From Psychrobacillus sp044762855 (lineage in GTDB: Bacteria; Bacillota; Bacilli; Bacillales_A; Planococcaceae), in contig NZ_JBIWFB010000001.1 in assembly GCF_044762855.1 (NCBI RefSeq), positions 434,001-498,000 on the forward strand: a stretch of 64,000 nt of DNA. The letters run 5' to 3'. Made by a program: the position numbers and the translations under genes. Of the stretch, positions 44,414-52,860 are shown piece after piece (position 1 is the first letter of the stretch; every line of letters starts with the position of its first letter). A model generated the notes under the pieces. That model worked only from the letters and a program-made list of their open reading frames with translations. It was not told the origin of the DNA and ran no database searches.

Positions 44414-45499
44414 ATGTTAAACGCTATATTGGTCGATGACGAAATTTTAGCTCTCCAACTATTAGAAGCAATACTAAAAGAAATAGGAGGAATCGAAATT
44501 ATAGGCAAGTTTTCTAATCCATTAGAAGGATTGAAGAGTTTGGAAGAACACAAGCCTGATATTCTGTTTCTAGATATAGAGATGAAGGAAATGAACGGAA
44601 TAAAGGTCGCAGAAAAATTTAATGCTACTGCTTCTCAAACGGATATTGTATTCGTTACAGCATATGATAAGTATGCCCTAGAAGCATTTAATGTTCAGGC
44701 TTTAGATTATATCCTGAAACCGATTGAAAAAAGTCGGTTGGAAAAAACAATCCAACGAATTCGGCAGAGTAGACAACGGCATGAACTTCCTTCTACTGAG
44801 ATATCATTAAAAGCACTTTTCCTTGGAAGCTTCCAACTACTTGACCATCAAAATGAACCGGTCAAGTGGAGAACTAAAAAAGTAAAAGAGTTCTGTGCCT
44901 ATCTCATCCATCAAAACAAACCTGTACACAGAGAAAAAATTATGGAAGAGTTATGGCCAGATCGTACGTTAGATAAAGCGTCGGTAGCATTGCACACAAC
45001 TGTGTACCATTTACGAAAAGAACTAAAAAATCAAGGATATCATGATTCTGTCAAGTATGTAGATGAGCGTTATTCTTTATTGATAGAGTTAAGTAGCGAT
45101 GTGCAGAATCTCAAGAAAATTTTGAGTCAAACACAAGTCAAAGTAGCTGATGTTAAAAAGCTAATAGATTTATATAGGAATCATTATTTAGCAGAAGAAT
45201 ATTATGACTGGGCAATGGAAGAGCGAGAGCAGTTGCAAAAAATGGTTGCCCAATTTTTAGAGAAATTCGTTGATACTTACTTTACCGAAACAGACAGTGT
45301 ATTAAAAGAAGCTATTGAAAAGCTTATAGAAATGGACCCTTGGGAAGAAAGACATACAATAAAGTTAGTCCAGTTTTACATCCAACAAGGAAACAACCGT
45401 GCTGCGCTAGAAATCTATAATAGATATAAAACTATGCTTTGGAAGCAATTAGGAATAAAGCCACAGGAAGAACTAATAAATTTAATGAAAAACATATAA
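44414..45499 (+). CDS. Response regulator with receiver and SARP-type output domains
   Basis: Partner of the preceding sensor kinase, 361 residues. The receiver domain (about 1-120) has LVDDE at the acidic pocket, Asp54 in LFLDIEMKEMNG, Thr in FVTAYDKYALEAF and Lys in YILKPIEKSRL. Residues about 135-220 form a winged-helix domain (WRTKKVKEFCAYLIHQNKPVHREKIMEELWP...ASVALHTTVYHLRKEL), and about 230-361 a bacterial transcriptional-activator (BTAD) helical domain. This SARP-like architecture fits activators. The ATG directly follows the kinase stop codon, with GGAGGGG as ribosome site. The large surface protein downstream is a plausible target. Confidence 0.92.
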   Translation: MLNAILVDDEILALQLLEAILKEIGGIEIIGKFSNPLEGLKSLEEHKPDILFLDIEMKEMNGIKVAEKFNATASQTDIVFVTAYDKYALEAFNVQALDYILKPIEKSRLEKTIQRIRQSRQRHELPSTEISLKALFLGSFQLLDHQNEPVKWRTKKVKEFCAYLIHQNKPVHREKIMEELWPDRTLDKASVALHTTVYHLRKELKNQGYHDSVKYVDERYSLLIELSSDVQNLKKILSQTQVKVADVKKLIDLYRNHYLAEEYYDWAMEEREQLQKMVAQFLEKFVDTYFTETDSVLKEAIEKLIEMDPWEERHTIKLVQFYIQQGNNRAALEIYNRYKTMLWKQLGIKPQEELINLMKNI

Positions 45500-45507
45500 A
45501 AATAACC

Positions 45508-45545
45508 AAATCCACCTCGGCTTTGTCAAAAAGGTGGATTTTTTG
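45508..45545 (+). terminator. Terminator after two-component operon
   Basis: Perfect 10-bp stem AAATCCACCT / AGGTGGATTT followed by T-run. Confidence 0.88.
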
Positions 45546-45637
45546 TCGTTTTTTGTCAGCGATGTACAGAAAATGTATAGACTAAAGTGCTAGTATAACT
45601 CAAGGAAACTATTAAAAAAAACCTAGGAGGATATATT

Positions 45638-48600
45638 TTGAACACTAATAGATTAGTAGTATGGACCATTATTCTTATTTTTCAGTTATCTATCATATTA
45701 AGCGATGTTGGAATAGTAAGTGCAGAAGATTATGAAGAAGTAGAATTGACCAACGAAGAAATTGATCAATCATCAAGCTTAAATGAAGAAGATGGCTCCT
45801 CAACAATTGATTCGGAATCACCGGATGCAGAAACAGATGAGGAGATTGTACAGGCAGTGAAGGATACTTTAGTAATTGGGTATTCAGGGGAAGATAGTAT
45901 GTCAAATACGACAAATAACTTAAATCTTCCTACATCAACTATTGAGGATGTTGCTATAAGATGGGCTTCTGATAAACCAGAGATTATAGCGATAGATGGC
46001 ATAGTTAAACGTCCTAATTTTTCATTAGGAAATCAATTAGTTACATTAACAGCAACAATTTCTAAAGGAGAAGTGTCGGATTCAAAAGTATATCAAGTGA
46101 CAGTACTAGCATTGGCAGAAAAAATAGCACCGATGCTAACTGCGGGAGTTGTGGAGCGCCTTTCTCCAACAACTGCCAAAGTAAAATTTGCATCAAGTAA
46201 AAGTGGACATTATTATTATGAACTAGTGAGAAGTGGAGACCCTGCTCCTGAGATAAATGTGAGCACCGAGGGAACTTCATTATCTACTGAGGAAGAAACG
46301 ATTAACTTGTCTGATTTAGATGTAGCTACACAAGATGTTTATATAATCGTTAAAGATGATGACGGAACTTTTAGTGAAAAACTAATACTAGAGATTCCGG
46401 AGTTCAAGGAGATCACTAAAGATATAGGAAGACATGTGAAAGTAGGAAATGATGTTTTCCTAGGTGGGAAATATATAGAGGTAGGTATATCGAAAAGTGG
46501 TTCTTTTGGAACTGAAAGTAACGCACCCAATGGATTTCATCCAATTAAACGTTTAAACTTAGGGTTTGTTTTTGATGATGATGGCTTTGATATAGGAAAT
46601 GCTATGACAAATGGTGACTACTTCTTACCTGGAGGACCATATGAAGGGTTTATCGTTGGTTATAATAATGGGGGAAGCCCATTTACTTATTTAAATGCTG
46701 AAAGAAGTGGTAGCATCAAAATACCAAGTGAGTCTATTGAAGATATATCCACTGAAAAAGTATTAGCAGCTAAAACTAGTGGTCATACTTCAGATGAAAA
46801 GTTAAAAGTTGAACAAACAGTATCATTTACTAATAACGATAAGTTTTTTAAAATGACGGTGCTAATCACTAATAATACGGAGAGTATTCTAAATGATGTA
46901 CGGTACATGCGTTCTGTAGATCCAGATGTTGATTATGATATGGGGGACACTTTTGAAACTATTAATTCGGTCCCATATAATTATCCTAATGATACAAAAT
47001 CTGTAGCCCTATCAAAAGGACCGGTAACTGGGAATGCACTAGTTTTAATGTCCACCGATTCAAGATCTAGAGCATCATTAGAAACAGTAGATCCATATTC
47101 CTTACAAGCATTTAATGATGACGGTATAATTGCAGAAAGTACCCGCGATACACGGATCGGCTTAACATTTACTCTAGGCAATTTAGCTCCGGGACAAACG
47201 GAAACTATAGAATACTATTACAGTTTGGATAGTGATATTGATAAAACAATCGAAGATATAGAGAATGAAGCGGGTCCCGGTATAACGGATGAAGAAGCAG
47301 TCGCAAATGAAGCAGAAAAATTATCTATTGGTTATGCAGAAGGAGACTATGACTCGAAAGTAACACAAAAATTAGAGTTACCGAAAACAGGATCGAATGG
47401 GACACAAATTAGTTGGTCTTCGGATAATCCTTCGTTAATATCACCGGAAGGTATAGTTAACCGTCCATCTTATTTAACTGGAAACTTTGCAATCGTACTA
47501 ACTGCTATTATTTCAAAAGGGGATTCAATAGTTACAAAGACATTTAAAATCACTGTTTTAAAACTACCTATTACAGATGTGGAAGCTGTGAATATAGCCA
47601 AAGATAAGTTGGCTATAAATTATTCACCTGGAGACAGTGCACTCAATGTGAAAAATAAACTTTTACTACCAACAAGCGGACCAGAAGGAACAACGATTAC
47701 TTGGTCAAGTAATCCCACTGGATCTGTACTTGAGGATGGTACCATCATTCGTCCATCTTCTATTGATAAGAATATTACCATTACAGCAACAATCAAAAAG
47801 AATGGTGTTACAACAACAAAAGATTTTCTTATAATAATATTGAAGAAACCAACAGTAAATGATGAATCCTCTTCATCTTCTAACACAGAAAAGATTGTCG
47901 TCGACGTTGATGGAAAAGATGGGACAAACCTAACGAAAACACCAATAACGCGTACGACAGATTCAAATGGAAAAGTGAAAGACCATGTTTCCATGTCTGA
48001 GGATATTGCAAAAGAAACTGTAAATAAGGCAAGACAGCAAGGTACTGATACTGCACGAATTATCATTCCAGACACGAATGACAAGGTTTCTGAAATAGTA
48101 GTAGAGATTCCAAAGTCAGCCTTAAAACAATTAAACGATGGAAAAATGAAGCTAGAAATAGCAATGGAAAACGCTGTAATTTCGATTCCAACTAATTCAT
48201 TATCCACATTTAATGAAGATCTATATTTCAAAGTTATTCCGATCAAATCTAAGGAACAACAAAAGTTAGTGGAAGAACGTGCGAAGAAAGAGAAATTAAT
48301 CCAAGATGTAGCTAAAAATCAAACGGTTCAACTCTTAGGACGTCCTATGGAAATTGATACAAATATGCAAAGTAGAGAAGTTTCTATTATACTTCCGTTA
48401 AAAGAGGGCTTGCCTTCTGATGCAAAAGCCCGTGATATAATGTTGGAAAATCTTGTAGTATTTGTTGAACATAGTGATGGGACAAAAGAAATTGTTAGAG
48501 GAAAAGTGGTTCCTTATCAAAAAAATACTGAGCTAGGTCTTGAGTTTTCAATCTCTAAGTTCAGTACCTTCTCAATCGTATACATGGATGGTGCAAAAGC

Positions 48601-49102
48601 GTTTTTTGACGGTAAAGGTTGTGGAACTGACACACTTTCAGCAAGTTCAATTGGTTGCTTGAGCATTAAAAAATCTGTACCTGTATATGAACTTGTAAAC
48701 AATAGATTGAAAAAAGTTGATATATTGATAGAAGAACAAGCAGTTCCAGCATATGATAGCATTTCACCTATGCTTGGATTGGGCGGAGATATTTGGGTAG
48801 AACGAACAAACGCTATTCGTTATGAAACACCTTCGAAATCCATGCTAGACAAAAATGCCCTTACTGGGACAAGTCGACTAAAGCAAATATGGAAAGGTCT
48901 TGAGCTTCGTCCTGGTCAAATCGGTAAGGTCACTATTTTAGAAGATACTGTTATTTGGGAAAAAATCAATAAGACTAAAAAAATAGCACGTATTTTGAAA
49001 AAAGGTGAGCAATATCGTGTATATCGCTATGTTCCTGGAATGTATAGTATCGGGGACGGAAAATATGTAGTGCAAGGTGAACAGGTAATTCTACAAAAAT
49101 AA
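45638..49102 (+). CDS. Large secreted protein with three aBig_2-type Ig-like repeats
   Basis: Secreted or wall-associated protein, 1154 residues, starting at TTG 45638 seven bases after AGGAGG. A signal peptide ends near residue 29 (IVSAED). Ig-like repeats of the atrophied type lie at about 68-153, 549-637 and 645-741, each with a W(A/S)S(D/N)xP strand and RP(N/S) turn as in the C-terminal repeats of the S-layer protein. A unique beta-rich region is at about 260-540. The C-terminal 100 residues (YETPSKS, RPGQIGKVTILEDTVIWEK, KGEQYRVYRY) resemble wall-associated SH3-like repeats. Function unknown; first gene after the two-component system. Confidence 0.83.
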   Translation: MNTNRLVVWTIILIFQLSIILSDVGIVSAEDYEEVELTNEEIDQSSSLNEEDGSSTIDSESPDAETDEEIVQAVKDTLVIGYSGEDSMSNTTNNLNLPTSTIEDVAIRWASDKPEIIAIDGIVKRPNFSLGNQLVTLTATISKGEVSDSKVYQVTVLALAEKIAPMLTAGVVERLSPTTAKVKFASSKSGHYYYELVRSGDPAPEINVSTEGTSLSTEEETINLSDLDVATQDVYIIVKDDDGTFSEKLILEIPEFKEITKDIGRHVKVGNDVFLGGKYIEVGISKSGSFGTESNAPNGFHPIKRLNLGFVFDDDGFDIGNAMTNGDYFLPGGPYEGFIVGYNNGGSPFTYLNAERSGSIKIPSESIEDISTEKVLAAKTSGHTSDEKLKVEQTVSFTNNDKFFKMTVLITNNTESILNDVRYMRSVDPDVDYDMGDTFETINSVPYNYPNDTKSVALSKGPVTGNALVLMSTDSRSRASLETVDPYSLQAFNDDGIIAESTRDTRIGLTFTLGNLAPGQTETIEYYYSLDSDIDKTIEDIENEAGPGITDEEAVANEAEKLSIGYAEGDYDSKVTQKLELPKTGSNGTQISWSSDNPSLISPEGIVNRPSYLTGNFAIVLTAIISKGDSIVTKTFKITVLKLPITDVEAVNIAKDKLAINYSPGDSALNVKNKLLLPTSGPEGTTITWSSNPTGSVLEDGTIIRPSSIDKNITITATIKKNGVTTTKDFLIIILKKPTVNDESSSSSNTEKIVVDVDGKDGTNLTKTPITRTTDSNGKVKDHVSMSEDIAKETVNKARQQGTDTARIIIPDTNDKVSEIVVEIPKSALKQLNDGKMKLEIAMENAVISIPTNSLSTFNEDLYFKVIPIKSKEQQKLVEERAKKEKLIQDVAKNQTVQLLGRPMEIDTNMQSREVSIILPLKEGLPSDAKARDIMLENLVVFVEHSDGTKEIVRGKVVPYQKNTELGLEFSISKFSTFSIVYMDGAKAFFDGKGCGTDTLSASSIGCLSIKKSVPVYELVNNRLKKVDILIEEQAVPAYDSISPMLGLGGDIWVERTNAIRYETPSKSMLDKNALTGTSRLKQIWKGLELRPGQIGKVTILEDTVIWEKINKTKKIARILKKGEQYRVYRYVPGMYSIGDGKYVVQGEQVILQK

Positions 49103-49121
49103 AATAAACATTAATTTATCT

Positions 49122-49158
49122 AGTGAAAAGTTCGTGCCTTACGAGCTTTTCACTTCTT
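49122..49158 (+). terminator. Terminator of Ig-repeat protein gene
   Basis: 14-bp stem AGTGAAAAGTTCGT / ACGAGCTTTTCACT with one wobble, followed by TTCTTTTG. Confidence 0.8.
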
Positions 49159-49212
49159 TTGAAAAAAACCATAAAGTTTCTTTATATAACTACTATCGGT
49201 TCGTTTTTTTAC

Positions 49213-49232
49213 ATAGTGTTTTTCACAGGGAC
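49213..49232. repeat. Partial GTCCCTGTG-family end
   Basis: TAGTGTTTTTCACAGGGAC resembles the right end of the long elements (TAGTGTCTCACACAGGGA). No left end is evident. Confidence 0.5.
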
Positions 49233-49254
49233 AATACACTAAAGCAACAGCTGG

Positions 49255-49314
49255 AAAGTATCAAATAACACCCACATAGACAACAAAGTGGGTGTTATTT
49301 GATACTTTTTTATA
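49255..49314. terminator. Very long perfect hairpin (21-bp stem)
   Basis: Arms of 21 bp, the left beginning AAAGTATCAAATAACACC and the right ending GTTATTTGATACTTT, with a 12-base loop and a T-run. No gene ends just before it, so it may be a leftover from an element, or a backup terminator. Confidence 0.8.
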
Positions 49315-49343
49315 TGGACGCAAATCTTTATTACTAGAAGAAC

Positions 49344-49387
49344 GTCCCTATGAAGTGAATACTCAGAATGGTTTGTTACACAGGGGC
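49344..49387. repeat. Short GTCCCTGTG-family palindromic element
   Basis: 44-bp unit starting GTCCCTATGAAGTGAATACT and ending GTTTGTTACACAGGGGC; same layout as the unit at 60024-60068 but with diverged ends. Located in a 450-base intergenic region upstream of the phosphodiesterase gene; the rest of that region holds no gene. Confidence 0.7.
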
Positions 49388-49553
49388 ACTACAATGGTCC
49401 CGTAAGAGAAACCAACTTCTCCACAAGAACAACCATCCCAGTGTAAATGGGTATACTTTTAGTTTGCAAAAACATTACAATATTCACATTGTACCAAATA
49501 TTTCTTTTGATTATCTTTAAATAGGGACGTTTTTACAAAATGGGAGGGAAATT

Positions 49554-52139
49554 ATGAAGAAGAATACAGTGAAAAAGTCGGTAGTAGCAGTTGCTCTTGC
49601 AACGTCATTATTGGCTTCGACAAATGTAGGTTTTGCGAATAGCTCGTTACAAGATGTAGTAGATCAGGCAAGAAAAGACATGAAAGAGGCTGCTTATGCC
49701 TATGTTGTACCAGCTCAAAAGGGGAAAATTGCAATAAGTAAAGATTTATATCCTGCGTTAAATAAGGCAAAAGCAAATTATGAAAAAGCGAAGGCTGCGA
49801 TTGTAAAATCGAATGCTAAAAACAAAAATGTACTATTAAAAGAATTAGAAGATTTACATAACGAACGAATTACAAAAGGAATCATCCCATATATTGATGC
49901 TTATAATTATGCGGACAAGTATTTAAATCCGATCTTGGCGGATATCAAAGTCGCGGAAGCAGAAAAAGACTGGGCGAAAGTGGAGAAATTATACCACCAA
50001 TTATCTGTTCAGTTGAAAAGTCGTACTGCTATTCTTTATCGTTTCACTGGTAAAGCAGCAAGAGATTTGTTATTAGATCAATATAAAGAACCAGCGAATG
50101 CGAAACGAGACCAGTTGATGGTGCCGGTAACTATTTATATGAAAGTAGTAGAAGCGGAAAAATTAGTAGCTGCTGGTAAAAAAGAAGAAGCTGCAAAAGT
50201 TGTCGAAACGATTAAACCGTTACTTGATAAAGCACCTTCTACTAGTAGTTTCCCAATGATGAAGGAATTACTTGAAAAAGTAACGGCATTAAGTGCAGCA
50301 CCTGCGGAAGAAAAAGACACGGTTTCTCTACGTATTTTAGGTACTTCTGATATCCACACGAACATTGTGAACTATGATTATTATAAAGATACGGTCTCTA
50401 ATAGTTTAGGACTTGCTAAAACAGCTACATTGATCAAAAATGCACGAAAAGAAAATAATAACACATTATTATTTGACAATGGAGATGCGATTCAAGGTAC
50501 TCCGCTAGGTTCCTATAAACAAGCAGTAGACAAGCTTGTTGATGGGGAAGAGCATCCTTCTGTAACAGCGATGGAGCTTTTAGAATATGACGGGGCTACT
50601 TTTGGTAATCATGAATTCAATTATGGTCTGGATTATTTAGATGAAGTAATGGATGACGCTAATTTCCCTTATGTAAATGCGAATATTCGGGATGCAGCAA
50701 ATGGAAAATTATTATACAAACCTTATGTGTTAATCGACAAAGAAGTGGTTGATTCGGAAGGTAAAAAATCAACAATTAAAGTAGGAGTTACTGGAATTGT
50801 CCCTCCTCAAATTTTGAAATGGGATAAAACGAATTTAGAAGGAAAAGTGACTGTCGACGACTCTGTACAAGCTGTATCAGCAGTTGTTCCTGAAATGCAA
50901 AAAGCAGGGGCAGATGTAATTGTTGTGCTTTCCCACTCCGGAATGGGGGATGCAACACATGAAGTTGGGGAAGAGGATGTAACGTATTTATTGACAAAGA
51001 TTGAAGGCATAGATGCGATTATTACGGGACATGCACATCAAGTATTCCCTGGAACAGTAGATGCTTCTCTGACAAATGTAGACGTCAAAAATGGAACGAT
51101 GAATGGTGTTCCAGTTGTCATGCCTGGTAAATTTGGTAGCCATTTAGGCGTAATTGATTTGAAATTGAAGAAAGATGGAGACAAATGGAAGGTGGTGTCT
51201 TCTAAAGCAGAAGTGCGCACCATTGCAAAAGATGCAACGGATGTCGATCAATCCGTTGTGAACGCTGTGAAAGAAGCACATGAAGGGACAATTGAATATG
51301 TTCGACAAGCAGTTGGTGAGACTACTGCAGATATTCATAGCTACTTCTCTCAAGTGCAGGACGATCCATCTATTCAAATTGTTACAGATGCACAAACTGC
51401 ATATGTGAAAGCAAAACTAAAAGGTACTGCGAATGAAAACGTTCCAGTATTATCTGCTGGAGCACCATTTAAAGCAGGAACAAGAAGCGACCCTGAGTAC
51501 TACACATTTGTTCCAAAAGGTGAACTTGCTATTAAAAACGTAGCGGATCTATATCTATACGACAACACGGTAGCAACAGTGAAACTTACGGGAGCAGATG
51601 TAAAAGAATGGTTGGAAATGTCTGCAGGTCAGTTCAATCAAATCGATCCCGCTAAAACTGGAGAACAACAACTGATCAACACCGACTTCCGCTCATACAA
51701 CTACGACGTAATTGATGGCGTGACATACGAAATCGATGTAACACAGCCGGCAAAATACGATGCAGACGGTAATCTAGTAAACAAAAATGCATCACGTATA
51801 GTAAACTTGCAATACGAGGGAAAACCAATAGACTTAAACCAAACATTTATCGTAGCAACAAATAACTACCGTGCAAGCGGAACATTCCCAGGCGTCCGTA
51901 ATGCAACGGAAATTGAAATCCATCCAGATGAAAACCGACAAATTATCATCGACTATATACTAGTCGAGCAAACAATCGACCCATCTGCTGATGGTAATTG
52001 GAAATTCGCTGCTTTGCCAGCAAACGCACAAGTCGTATTCGAATCTTCTAAACAAGCAGCGACAGTACTCCCAGCAGATGGAAGCATTAAATACATCGGC
52101 GATGGTACGGATGGATTTGGTAAGTATTCAATTAAATAA
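49554..52139 (+). CDS. Surface 5'-nucleotidase / 2',3'-cyclic phosphodiesterase with SbsC-like wall-binding domain
   Basis: Secreted nucleotide-salvaging enzyme, 861 residues, with a signal peptide ending near GFA at residue 28. Residues about 30-240 are an SbsC-like helical domain (LQDVVDQARKDMKEAAYAY, YIDAYNYADKYLNPI, YHQLSVQLKSRTAILYRF), giving a non-SLH way to hold the enzyme on the wall. The metallophosphoesterase domain has GTSDIHTN near 262, FDNGDAIQG, GNHEFNYG near 350, LSHSG, and GHAHQVFPG near 493. The C-terminal nucleotide-binding domain includes NQIDP and IVATNNYRASGTFPG as in CpdB/YfkN. Released nucleosides and phosphate would feed the cell. Codon style shifts near 51,660. Confidence 0.9.
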   Translation: MKKNTVKKSVVAVALATSLLASTNVGFANSSLQDVVDQARKDMKEAAYAYVVPAQKGKIAISKDLYPALNKAKANYEKAKAAIVKSNAKNKNVLLKELEDLHNERITKGIIPYIDAYNYADKYLNPILADIKVAEAEKDWAKVEKLYHQLSVQLKSRTAILYRFTGKAARDLLLDQYKEPANAKRDQLMVPVTIYMKVVEAEKLVAAGKKEEAAKVVETIKPLLDKAPSTSSFPMMKELLEKVTALSAAPAEEKDTVSLRILGTSDIHTNIVNYDYYKDTVSNSLGLAKTATLIKNARKENNNTLLFDNGDAIQGTPLGSYKQAVDKLVDGEEHPSVTAMELLEYDGATFGNHEFNYGLDYLDEVMDDANFPYVNANIRDAANGKLLYKPYVLIDKEVVDSEGKKSTIKVGVTGIVPPQILKWDKTNLEGKVTVDDSVQAVSAVVPEMQKAGADVIVVLSHSGMGDATHEVGEEDVTYLLTKIEGIDAIITGHAHQVFPGTVDASLTNVDVKNGTMNGVPVVMPGKFGSHLGVIDLKLKKDGDKWKVVSSKAEVRTIAKDATDVDQSVVNAVKEAHEGTIEYVRQAVGETTADIHSYFSQVQDDPSIQIVTDAQTAYVKAKLKGTANENVPVLSAGAPFKAGTRSDPEYYTFVPKGELAIKNVADLYLYDNTVATVKLTGADVKEWLEMSAGQFNQIDPAKTGEQQLINTDFRSYNYDVIDGVTYEIDVTQPAKYDADGNLVNKNASRIVNLQYEGKPIDLNQTFIVATNNYRASGTFPGVRNATEIEIHPDENRQIIIDYILVEQTIDPSADGNWKFAALPANAQVVFESSKQAATVLPADGSIKYIGDGTDGFGKYSIK

Positions 52140-52152
52140 TGTCCCAAATAAT

Positions 52153-52178
52153 ATCCCTGTGTGAGAAACAATTCTGAT
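52153..52178. repeat. GTCCCTGTG-family left end, solitary
   Basis: ATCCCTGTGTGAGAAACAAT followed by TCTGAT, just after the phosphodiesterase stop. Followed by a separate terminator, not by a right end. Confidence 0.7.
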
Positions 52179-52197
52179 ATTTGACTACAATTTATAC

Positions 52198-52239
52198 AAA
52201 AAGCAACAGCAAAGGTGAGAACTTTGGCGGTTGCTTTTT
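52198..52239. terminator. Terminator after phosphodiesterase gene
   Basis: Outer stem AAAAAGCAAC / GTTGCTTTTT, inner AAAG / CTTT. T-run on the 3' side; A-run on the 5' side. Confidence 0.82.
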
Positions 52240-52248
52240 GTTTTGTGC

Positions 52249-52386
52249 GTGCCTGTGTAAGAAACAATTCTGACAACGGCTTGATATTATATAGAAACAG
52301 ATGAGGTATATCCGCAGCTGTTTCTTTTTTTATTGATTAAACCTGCTGTTTAAAGAAGTATTCAGAGTAGTGTCTTGCACAGGGAC
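52249..52386. mobile_element. Long GTCCCTGTG-family element, copy 1 (138 bp, internal terminator)
   Basis: Left end GTGCCTGTGTAAGAAACAAT at 52249; right end TGTCTTGCACAGGGAC at 52386. Between them GAAACAG (52294-52300) pairs with CTGTTTC (52318-52324) followed by seven T residues. Same 138-bp layout as 58207-58344. Non-coding, MITE-like or REP-pair-like. Confidence 0.78.
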
Positions 52387-52860
52387 AAAAACAATTAGAA
52401 AAACTAGAATTGTTCTCGGATTAGAACCTCTCTATCTTTTCTCCTCTCGAATATTGTAAACAAACGTCAAATTATAAGAAACCACTCTAATAATCTCCTA
52501 ACAACACGTCAAAATTATTCATATAAAAGTAATTCAGTGTTCATGAACCCCATAAGAAAGTGAAATTTAAAAGAAAGTGATATATGTATCTATCTTCCCA
52601 CTTATAATGAAAAAAATTTTAGTTATTTCCAGAATTGTTTCTTACACAGGGACACGTCAAAAACCAAAACCACCAAGACAAGTCATAGCAATAAGAACTA
52701 ACACATACATTAAAAAAGTACTAAATAATGAGAGTTACTTTATATGTAACTCTCATCATTTACATAGGAAGGAAGCGATTAATATCAGAATGCATTAGCG
52801 ATTGATCAGGAAAAACTTATCGATTTGAAGAGTAAGTAACTGGGGAAAAAGGGGAGAAAC
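52387..52860. other. Gene-free leader region before subtilase gene
   Basis: No convincing gene. It holds a solitary inverted copy of the element's left end (AGAATTGTTTCTTACACAGG, within 52627-52653) and an 11-bp perfect hairpin ATGAGAGTTAC / GTAACTCTCAT (52728-52756) without a T-run, about 105 bases before the subtilase ATG. Confidence 0.6.

Noticed and set aside
52577..52798. 73-codon open frame before the subtilase gene
   Set aside because: It reads through an element end (rc of the GTCCCTGTG end) and a hairpin, with no recognisable domain.
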